Origin: Plantago major
Lineage: Eukaryota > Streptophyta > Magnoliopsida > Lamiales > Plantaginaceae
NCBI GenBank assembly: GCA_026545765.1
Contig: CM048841.1
Span: forward strand, 64,679,354 to 64,743,353
Length of the DNA: 64,000 nt
Direction: 5' to 3'
A model generated the notes under the pieces. The model saw nothing but the letters and a program-made list of their open reading frames with translations, had not been told where the DNA came from and did no database searches. The position numbers and the translations under genes are program-made. Positions 54,829-64,000 of the stretch are shown in pieces. Positions within the stretch are counted from its first letter, which is position 1, and the number at the start of each line of letters is the position of its first letter.

Positions 54829-57800
54829 TCTCCTGTTTCCTGTTTTGTGCAGAACACTCTAAAGACTAATCCAAAGTGGCATTTTGATAGTGGATGTGGA
54901 AAGCACATGACAGGAGACAAAGCAAATCTGATTGACTACAGAAAGTGCAATGATGGACAAATTATCAGGTTTGCTGGAGGACATGAAAATCCAACCATAG
55001 GATTTGGCAATCTGAAGTTTGGAGCCTTTACAATCTCTGAAGTACTACATGTAAAGGGATTGAAATATAATCTCCTAAGCATGAGTCAACTAGTAGATAA
55101 AGGGTACACTGTCAAGATCAAGTCAAAACTATGCAAAGTGATTGACAATGAGTCAAAGCAGACAGTCTTGGTTGCAAGGCATAAAGGAAATCTTTATGTT
55201 GCTGATTAGGCATCTGCGACAACTGAAGAATGTCTCATGGTGAGTCAATCTGGCCACACTGAAGAAAATTGGCTATGGCATAAAAGAATGAGTCACTTGA
55301 ATTTCAAAACTCTAAACAAGCTAGCCAAGAAAGAGTTGGTGGTTGGTTTATCCAAAATGGCATATAGAAAAAATGGTATATGCCCAGCTTGGCAAATGGG
55401 AAAACAATCCAAAACAACTTTCAAGTCTAAAACTAGACATTCCAGTGAAAGGCCACTGCAAATGTTATATATGGATCTTTTTGAATCCTCTGTACCTAGT
55501 TATGCAGGAAAGAAGTATGGTCTGGTTGTTGTTGATGATTACTCATGACTCACTTGGGTTGTCTTTCTCAAACACAAATCTGATTCAAGGGTTGAGATAC
55601 CCAACTTGCTGGATAAGCTTGAAGTCATAAAAAATGACAAGGTATCTGTAATCAGAACAGACCATGGTACTGAGTTTGTGAACCAGTAAATAAAAGAGTT
55701 TTGTACCTGCAAAGGTGTACAACATCAACTATCTTCCGTAAGAACACCACAACAAAATGGTGTTGCTGAAAGGAAGAATAGGACCCTAAAAGAAGCGGCA
55801 AGAAGAATGCTAGCTGACACTGAAATAAGTAAAATCTATTGGGTTGAAGCTGTAAACACAGCCTGCTACACTCAAAATAGATGTTTGATTAACAAACACC
55901 ATGACAAAACTCCTTACGAGCTTTTCATTGGTAGACCCCCTAGTATCAAACATCTAAGGGTGTTTGGTTGCAGATGTTTCGTTCTTAACAATGGAAAAGA
56001 ATACTTGAGAACATTTCAACCAAAGGCAGATGAAGGAGTATTTCTTGGTTATTCTCTGAATAGCAAAGCCTATAGAATCCACAACAAAAGAACGCAAAAG
56101 ATTGAGGAATCTGTTCATGTAGTATTTTATGAAGGAAACAAGAGAGTACTCTTGAATGATGATCTCTCAGATAGGTTCAAAGAACTGATGATTAAAGATT
56201 CTGAAAAAAGGATCCTCAAAAGGAATCAATTCTATCATTCAAATAGAGGATGAGTCTGACGATGAAAAGCAACCTATGCTTAGTAACAACCAGATGACTC
56301 TAAGACATGATGAAGAATTTCCTATGAGAATTCCAGAAATGGAACAGGTTACTGAGAACCTTCATCATGTAGAGGTGTCTGAAAATGAGATTGCTGAAAT
56401 GCAAGATCCACATATCCCTAACACTGAAAGAGTGTCAGATATCTCAGATACTGTACAAGTATCTCAAGATCATATTGATTCACATTCAAATCAAAATGAT
56501 ATTGATCCTACTAGTTCAAAGCCCATTATGAAATGGATAAGAAATCATCCTGCAAAGGATGTGATCGGTCCGTTAGACCAAGGAGTTAGAACTAGAAGAG
56601 CAATTGCTGAAAATGCAAATTGTCTCTATGGATGTTTCATCTCAAATATTGAACAAAAAACTATAGAAGAAGCATAAAGGATCAAGATTGGATCTCTGCA
56701 ATGAAAGAAGAGTTGGATCAATTTGAGAGAAACAAAGTCTGGAAACTGGTTCCATTTGTTGACGGAATATCTGTAATCGGAACCAAGTGGGTTTTCAGAA
56801 ACAAAATGAATGAGTCTGGTGAAATAACCAGAAACAAAGCTAGGTTGGTTGTCAAGGGATTCACCTGCATCAAGGACTAGATTTTGATGAATCTTATGCA
56901 CCAGTTGCAAGATTGGATGCAATAAGACTCTTTCTACCCTTTGCAGCTCATAATGACTTTACAGTTTATCAAATGGATGTCAAGAGTGCATTCCTAAATG
57001 GTGAACTTGCTGAGGAAGTCTATGTTGAGCAACCACCAGTTTTTGAAGTTTCCTCAGAAAGTAGGATGGTCTATAAACTTCAGAAAGCTCTGTATGGTCT
57101 GAAACAAGCTCCAAGAGCATGGTATGATACATTGGCCAGATACCTACTAGAAATTGGTTTTAAGAAAGGAGATGTTGATAAAACACTCTTCACATTAAAC
57201 CATGATGGGAAACTACTTTTAGTTCAAGTATATGTTGATGACATTATATTTGGATCTAAAAACAAGCAACTTTGTGAAGACTTTGTTGAGCTCATGAAAT
57301 GTAAATTTGAGATGAGCATGATGGGAGAATTGAATTACTTCCTAGGGCTGCAAGTCAAGCAACTCAATGATGGAATATTCATTAGTCAGACAAAGTATGT
57401 ACAAGACATGCTCAACAAGTTTAATCTAAAGCCTTCTGAAAAGAATGCTAAGACACCTATGAGCATTGGAACCAAAAATGACCTATACTGAATCTGACAA
57501 GAGTGTTAAAGAACACAAGTATAGGAAATTGATTGGGTCTCTACTATACCTCACTGCAAGTAGACCGGATATTCAATATGCAGTTGGAGTGTGTGCTAGA
57601 TTTCAAACAAATCCAATGCAATCACACTACAACATTGCTATGAAAATATTGAGGTATGTAAAAGGTACTGTAGAAGTTGGATTGTGGTATCCAAAAGATA
57701 GTGGATTGAGTTTGGTTGGCTATTCAGATGCCGACTATGCTGGATCATTGCTTGATAGAAAAAGCACCTCAGGAACTTGTCAATTTCTTGGTTCTAGATT

Positions 57801-58185
57801 GATATCTTGGTTCAACAAGAAACAAAATTCAATTGCTACATCTACCACAGAGGCTGAATATATTGCTGCTGGGTGTTGTGCTTCACAAATATTGTGGATA
57901 CAACAACAACTCAGAGACAATGGACTCAATGAAGAGAAAACTCCTATTTTATGTGACAACACAAGTGCTATTGCCATAACTCAGAATCCTAAGTTTCATG
58001 CAAGAACAAAGCACATTGATGTTAGACACCACTTCATCAGAGACCATGTTGAAAAAGGCAATATAGAGATACTCAAGATTCGTACTGAAGACCAACTTGC
58101 AGATATCTTCACTAAGCCACTACAAGAAAGTAGATTCTTAGCCTTAAGACATAGTCTTGGACTAATGGAGCTACCAAAGAACTGA
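54829..58185 (+). pseudogene. pol: pol of element D (broken)
   Basis: Protease DSGCGKHMTGD near 54888; open to 55209, where TGG became TAG. GAG-pre-integrase LWHKRMSHLNFKT, with CPAWQMGK in which the second Cys of the zinc finger is Trp. Integrase HMDL reads YMDLFES; RTDHGTEF near 55660; [12 protein letters not shown] near 55750. Integrase tail 55807-56253. RT 56913-57491 with [14 protein letters not shown] and YVDD at 57231-57242. RNase H 57466-58185 is intact to its natural stop, with SDADYAG, TEAEY and CDNTSA. Breaks: stops near 55547 and 55687, frameshifts near 56210, 56676, 56865 and 57470. Confidence 0.93.
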
Positions 58186-58958
58186 AAAGTTCGATATCCA
58201 AGAAGATATCAAAGGAGAGAAAAGAGAAATCTGGAACGGGTATCCAGAGAAGAGGGATCTGGAACGGGTATCCAGAAACCAAAGGCTAAAGGGTAAAATG
58301 GCTATTTGAAGATTTCTGAGACGGGTACTCAGATATCTAGATCACTCAGTGAGGGGGGAACACAAAAGAGAATAGTACAACTGTCTACAGTCAACTACTA
58401 TCTTGAAATTTGTATTGTTTCTATCCTTGTGTAAAACTATGAAATGACAACAAGTATAAGATAAACTCTGATACAAACAGTATTCTCATTCACCCAGAAG
58501 CGTGACTCAGATAGCTATTAGCCAAAACTCATTAAATGGGCACAATTACAATTGTTGATTGTGATCATTGCTGAAGAAGCAATGGTGACCCTTGATAAAA
58601 TGGGCGATTGATCTTAACGGCGGAGATTAATTCTCTGTAAGAAGTGAACTGTTGAAATTCCGACATGGTCCACTATGCATTTAATGCCGAACAAACTTTT
58701 ACCCACGCCTTACTGCAATTCACAGATACGTACATACAAAACCAATTTGTATGTATATGTTTGTTAGAATTACGTTGCTATATATATAGGATTTGGCAAA
58801 AAAAATTACTTTCGCCTAATCCCACATTTTGCCTTACACAAGAATAGAAAAAATCTTTCTTCAACCTCTGCAAATCTCTGTTAGTTTTTCTGCAAAGAAT
58901 CACTAATCTGTCACCCAAATCTCTTTCAAACTTTCAAACACTTGTACTGTATAAACAG
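58186..58958 (+). other. pol-env spacer of element D with TATA box at 58779-58788
   Basis: No protein supported. Hairpins, then AT-rich DNA with GCTATATATATAGGA 180 bp before the env-like ATG. Confidence 0.6.
58193..58332 (+). other. Hairpin array between pol and env-like gene (D)
   Basis: GATATC/GATATC stem (58193-58210); TCTGGA/TCCAGA with loop ACGGGTA twice (58230-58248, 58258-58276); CTGAG/CTCAG with loop ACGGGTA (58316-58332). Confidence 0.8.
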
Positions 58959-59721
58959 ATGGCTCCTAAGCGTTCATCTACCCAGAAATCCCAATCCTCT
59001 ACCACTGGTACTGCTGAAAAGAAAGCACCAGAGTTGGTTATAGTGAACAATCGATTGGTAGGAGACTTTAATCCCGATCATTGGACTTCAAATCACAGGA
59101 TGATTTGGGGTGGTGCCACGATTGAGGAATACCTCACGGCTGCTGTTGAAAACTAAGCCGATAGGAAACTGATTCTTGACATGCTTGAAAAGGCACAAAT
59201 CAAGGGTTTTCTATCTGATCTTCCCAGTGGAATTTCTTCACTGGATGTGTTAGAATTCTACAATAACTCTAGGATTATATCATGTGTTTCTGAAGGCACT
59301 GCAATAGTGTCTATCAAAACTAAGGTCCAAGGAAAGGAAATCCTTTTGGACTTAACAACTTTCTGTAAGTTGTTTGATCTTCAAAATCTTGGAAAGGATT
59401 TTGAAATAGACACCAAAGATGAAGATCTCCTTGAAGGTGTAAAACAGCTGTACAGTGGTGTGTGTGACACTGACAAACAAGATACACTCACTGATTTCAA
59501 GCTTGCTGACATCAGAACCAGACATCTGTTGGTTCACTGGGATGTGTTTGCATGCATTCTTCACAGATGCTTTGATGGTCTACAAGGAGGTGCTGACCAA
59601 ATAAGCAAAGAACGCTGACTTAGAAACACAACAACAAGAGGAAGCTGCAAAGTTTACCTCAACATCTGAGAAGGAGGCTTCCATAGCTTCACCACTTAAG
59701 GAACAGGAGCCTGTCTCACAG

Positions 59722-60418
59722 GTAGAAAATGGTTTCTTAAAGATATAACTCAGATATGTGCTTTATACACTTGACCAATAAGTGTTTGTTTCTAATAGGC
59801 TCCAACTGAGAAGAAAAATGAAGAGACTGAAAAGTCTATCTCTTCAGAGAGGAATCCAGAGACTTCCAAGGTCTCTGAAGAACGAGTATCTGAACCTTCG
59901 GAAGAGAAGGCATTTCATTCAGATATCTATATTCTTCAATGAACAAATCTCTGATCATTTTTCTCAAACTAACACATTCTACTTAACAGGTTCAAAAAGA
60001 AGTAGAAGTTGTTGAGGAGTTGCCCACTCAATCCTCACAACATATGGAAATTGATGAGGCATCAAGGCCTTCATCACAAGAAAAGATTCCAGAGACTGCA
60101 CAAGTCTCTGAGAGACAAGTATCTGAGCCTCCAACAGGGGTAATTGACCTCTCAGATATCTGACTTGTCAATAAAATTTTTCTTGATAAAATTTCCTAAG
60201 TGTTATGTTTCTAATCTCAGGTTCAAGCAGAAAGAAAGGTTGATGAGGACCAGACTACCAAGTCCCCACCTCACAACAAGATATCTGAGGAACCCCCTAC
60301 CTCAGTAGTACAAGTCTCTGAGCCTGATGTAATCATTCAGGTAACTCAGAAACCTAACTGCACAAATACTCAGATATCTACACAAGTTTTGAATCTAACT
60401 CAAAACTCTTTCTTTCAG
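59722..60418 (+). other. Introns 2-5 of env-like gene (D)
   Basis: Lengths 77, 80, 81 and 78 bp. Donors GTAGAA, GCATTT, GTAATT, GTAACT; acceptors AATAG, AACAG, CTCAG, TTCAG. Intervening exons are 111, 150 and 120 bp, all multiples of three and each beginning GCT or GTT. Confidence 0.82.
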
Positions 60419-60665
60419 GCTCAAACTAGTGTGCAAAAGGCTTCTGCATTATCAACATAAGATCTGCTCACATTCTTCAAGAACCACACACTAAAGAAAC
60501 ATCTCATGTGTTTCAGAAAGTGGCAAAAGCTCATAAGCTCAGATCTAACTGAATTAACAAAGGTGACTGATCACCAACTGAGAAGAGTCAGAGCTTTTGA
60601 CTTGGAGAATTATGTCCATGCTATATTCCCAACAGAGCAGTACTCCTTCGCTACTTTGATGCATA

Positions 60666-60785
60666 AGGACTTTATCAAAGAAGCTGCACACAAGCTCATA
60701 GAAGCTTTTGAGAAGGGAAATGGTAAGGACTTTATCAAAGAAGCTGCACACAATCTCATAGAAGCTTTTGAGAAGGTAGATGGTC
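60666..60785 (+). repeat. 60-bp in-frame tandem duplication in D exon 6
   Basis: AAGGACTTTATCAAAGAAGC occurs twice, 60 bp apart, giving two copies of a 20-residue helix (KDFIKEAAH...EAFEK). A, B and C have one copy. Confidence 0.88.
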
Positions 60786-63324
60786 AGACCAGCATGCAGA
60801 TGGCATTCAAGCCTACTTTGCCCCAAACCTTACAGTGCATACACTCTGAACAAGAGGAGGTAAATGGGCAAATGATCACTATTCCAGAAGTGATCAATCT
60901 GGTCTCTGAAGATGACGAAGAGAAGGAGACTGATGAGAACAATTATGAAGATCCTCCTTCTGACCATCACAAGGATGAGAATGATAAAAAGGATGATGAT
61001 GATGCCCCTGCACCAGGGACATGAGGGATTACACAGAGAAAGAGTGCCTCAGTTGTTGAAAAACACAATGAGAGGATATCACAAAAATCCCCTCCTTCAT
61101 CTCCCCAGAAATCTACCCATCCATCTTCCCAACAACACAAGGACTCTATTGAACAAGTATTTGAGCACTCTGGGAACTCCACTCAGAAAATATCAGATAC
61201 ACAAGCCAGAGCTGCTCAACTCACACAACTGTTGGAAGAAGAACAACAGCTCCATCTTCAACTGGAAGAAGAGCTAGCTAAATCCAGAGATAAGCTTAAT
61301 CAGCTTCAAGATCAATACTTACAAGAAATGGTAGCTTACTCTGAAGTCAAAGAGCTCCAGGATGCTGTAAATGCCAATGCTAAGGAGCTAGAAAATGAAG
61401 AAGTATCTGAAGAAAAGCATGATGCTAAGGCTGCATCACCATCAAAAGATATACCATCCTCCTCTCTGAAAGGAAAGAAGCCCATCTCTGAGATGGTTGC
61501 TGGACTAGAAAATCTTGAAAATGTCCAAGAGGATGAAGATCACTGGGCTGATGACTCAGATGATGAAGAAGAGAAGAAATTGGCAGAACACCGCAATGAA
61601 CACTTAGCGGTTTCTCATTTGAAAAGGAAGGTAATTGCTCCTGAAATATTCAGCAAGCTGCCAAATGTCAACTCCAATGAATACTCGAACAGATAACAAG
61701 TACTGGCCAAATTGAAAAAGGAGTTGTTTTCTCAAGATAAAGCCGCCACTGCATCAATCCCTGCAGAAATGAAGACATTCACTAAGCTCATCACTCAGAG
61801 GACAACTAGTCTGGTCATTGCTCAGAAAGACGTAGGCATGGTTAGGGATGATGACCAAAACTTGGCTGCAAAAGCTTTTGAAGAAGCTAGCTATGCTGTT
61901 GGAAAAGCAGATGCCATTCAAGGCCCATTGGCAGAGCTCACTGATAAGGAAAATGGACTTATCAAACAAAATCAGGAGCTCAAAGCTGAACTTCAGAAGT
62001 TGGTCACTGCCTATAACTGCTTACAAGGACATTTTGAGTCTCTCTCAGAATCCTTTATGAGGCTTAGTCAACCAACAATGACTAAGGGGGAAGGATTGTA
62101 CAAATCTGGACCTCAAAGTCAGGGGGAATGGGAAGAAGGAGAAGGATATAAGAAGAAATCTGGAGCTGGTGCTGCTCAGAGAGGAAGAAGAAACAAGAAA
62201 ACTTCCCAGCGACCACTCAGAATCAATGAGCCCTCCTCAAGTCAAGCTGCTTTACAAATAGTAGCTATTTCCCAGAAACCAACTGAAGGAACTTCAATGG
62301 TAACAAGGGCCATGGCACAGAAACCTCCAAGGAGTACCAAGGCTCCAAGGAGAAGATAAGTGAGAGGGATTGATGAGTCTTCTGAAGAAGAAGAAGAAGA
62401 AGAAGAAGGACAAATCAAATTCATGGGCAATGAAGAAGGCTGCAAAACTCTCACAAGAATTAGTCTTGATGATGATGATGAAGAGACTGATGAAGATGAA
62501 GCTCCTCTTCACAGAAAAAGAAAAATTGATAGCCTAACTGAGCCCATAGCTGCAAAGCCTTTGGCAGCTAAAACACCCTCTGGAAATACCAAGTCAATCC
62601 AGGGTGATTCTTCAAGCAATCCAAGGGAAAACTCAAGGCAAAGGAGGAATAGATTGAGAGCTGAAAGAAGAAAAGGGCGAAGAAGAAAAGGTCAACTTCC
62701 CTGAAAGAAGCCAGAATTGAGTATGTGAGGACTGATAACAACTCCTCCTCCTACAGGTGTATTCATCAGAGAAATGGATACTGGATAATGGAACTCAAGC
62801 ACTTGCTTGTAAATGAAAAAGGATTCCCAGTACCCATCCATCAACAACTTACGGCATGGAGAAAAGATAAGACAATCTTGATCAACACCAATCATGTCAA
62901 AGCTTGGTTGGATTTTGAAGTTGTCAAGAGAGTTGAAGCCATGAGGAAGGACCTTAATGATGAATGTCCTTATGGAAAACCTGATGATGTGCATAGAGTC
63001 CCAAACCTCACTGGAACAGGCACAAGGCCAAGACTTGCTGTGGAATCCTTTGAGTCATTCTACATGACTGAAGATCAATACAAGGGTGACATCAGATATC
63101 TGAGGATCATATATGATTACTTCAAGCTATCAGATATCAGAATTGAGCATGCCTGGAAATGGGGAAAGTATTTATGGGTCAAACACTTTGCCAAGAAAAA
63201 TCCCACCAAATCATACAAAGAAGTATGTGGTTATGCCAGAGACACTGAGATGTTGGTCAGAACCTTACACTATGACTACTCAGATGATATCAAAAGATTT
63301 GGAGATAGGGAGCATGCAAATTGA

Positions 63325-63686
63325 TCCTTGGAGCTGCTGAAGATTTGAAGACTAGTTTATTAGTATGTCTACTTGGAGCTTGGTTACTCCTGTTGTCCTA
63401 ATTTACTATGTATTTTGTATCTTGCTGACTGCATTAAATTGAATTTTATTAAAAGTTATCTGAACTTTCATTGTAACATATCTGATGAACCTACTCTCAG
63501 ATATCAATCTATAAAAGATAACTTGTCAGCAAAGATCACACCTTGTGATTTGGTTGATGTTTACTTTCTGCACTTAATTATATGAATTAAAAGATCATAA
63601 GAAATGATTAAGTGGTGGATTGTTTCCTCATCCAAATTTGTAATAAGTCAGATAGTCATCGTTGACTGATCAAAATGGGAGAAATT
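63325..63686 (+). other. 3' untranslated region and polypurine tract of D
   Basis: No gene. CTATAAAAGATAACTTG near 63510 is conserved with A and B. Polypurine tract AAAATGGGAGAAATT (63672-63686). Confidence 0.75.
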
Positions 63687-64000
63687 TGTTAAGAATATCT
63701 GTTTAGATTTTGATCAGCAACCTAATGACTTATCTTAGCTCAGAAAGGTGGTTAGTACTCTTGGTTCACTTGAACACTGTAAAAGAGGAAACTCACTAAG
63801 TATGATAGTCTAGCTAATCTTGTATAGGATGTTAGGTCTCTGAATGTAATTTTTATTTTCTAAAAAGAAGACCAAGAAGAAGGCATCCAGCATGAAAAGT
63901 TCAACGGATTTGAAGATTTGAAGACTGCAAAAGATTGCTGAAGACAAAGGTTTCCAGATACCTATGACCAAATATCTTGAAGACACAAGCGTTTTTAAAT
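63687..64000 (+). repeat. 3' LTR of element D, cut by window edge
   Basis: Starts TGTTAAGAATATCTG directly after the polypurine tract, without the TGTTGGGAAATT start-repeats of A and B. It matches the D 5' LTR from CTAATGACTTATC onward. Confidence 0.92.

Larger units (their letters stand above)
58959..63324 (+). pseudogene. env-like gene of element D (most readable copy)
   Basis: ATG 58959 (MAPKRSSTQKSQSSTTG). Exon 1 is open to 59613 except AAA-to-TAA at 59154; it is then deleted, so that QISKER joins directly to exon 2. Exon 2 59614-59721 (108 bp); intron 2 59722-59798; exon 3 59799-59909 (111); intron 3 59910-59989 with donor GCATTT; exon 4 59990-60139 (150); intron 4 60140-60220; exon 5 60221-60340 (120); intron 5 60341-60418; exon 6 60419-63324. 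Exon 6: stop TAA near 60458, block HLMCFRKWQKL, in-frame 60-bp duplication, acidic run, coiled coils (61232-61696; KQNQELKAELQKLVTAYN near 61960), basic patches (HRKRKIDSL, RRKGRRRKG), C-terminal domain 62725-63324 with HAWKWGKYLWVKHFAKKNPT. No signal or membrane segment. Nuclear or structural roles are possible; function unknown. Confidence 0.82.
50287..64000 (+). mobile_element. Element D: SIRE-like retrotransposon, 3' end beyond window
   Basis: 5' LTR 50287-52246, iMet primer site, gag, pol, hairpins, TATA box, env-like gene, polypurine tract, and a 3' LTR beginning at 63687 that runs off the window. The presumed left TSD is ATTCC (50282-50286), untestable here. It is nearly free of the CWG-to-CG pattern. 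Breaks are mostly point stops and single-base shifts, so it is the best template for the true family sequence. Confidence 0.92.

Overview
The window is plant nuclear DNA made almost entirely of nested retrotransposons. The evidence is SIRE-like Ty1/copia elements primed by initiator-Met tRNA, an Athila-like Ty3 remnant, a Cassandra-type element with 5S rDNA sequence in its LTRs, a Stowaway-like MITE, and short AT-rich GT-AG introns. I see no ordinary single-copy host gene. A flowering plant, probably a dicot, fits best; I cannot name the species.

The oldest layer is host element H, a decayed Athila-like element on the + strand. Its pieces are 1643-1906, 31143-31719, 33142-34093, 34815-35275, 35539-36309 and probably 49076-50286. 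Into it went: element A (1907-31137, TSD AATCC), a solo LTR on the - strand (31720-33141), a Cassandra element (34094-34814), a MITE (35276-35536), element C on the - strand (36310-49070, TSD TAGGT) and element D (about 50287 to beyond the right edge). Element B (13445-26471, TSD ATAAG) sits inside the env-like gene of A. The left edge (1-1642) is an LTR of the same family as the solo LTR, in opposite orientation.

A, B, C and D are four copies of one large SIRE/Maximus-lineage family, about 13 kb each when uninterrupted. The order is LTR, iMet primer site, gag (CCHC knuckle and coiled coil), a conserved TAA, pol (protease, integrase, reverse transcriptase, RNase H), an array of hairpins, a TATA box, a large env-like gene, a polypurine tract and LTR. 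No copy has an intact gag-pol as written.

The most interesting system is the env-like gene. It has its own conserved upstream TATA box and five short introns separating phase-0 mini-exons of 99-150 bp that look like serial duplications. Copy C lacks intron 2 exactly at the splice junction, as if spliced RNA had been reverse transcribed. Copy B has RNase H joined in frame to exon 3 of this gene. Two sets of covarying hairpins occur, one between pol and env and one in the LTR leader.

An important caution: many frameshifts in A, in B and in part of C change CAG or CTG to CG, CGG or CGT in dense patches. That looks more like a sequencing or assembly artefact at methylated CHG sites than like evolution, so the pseudogene calls should be rechecked against raw reads.
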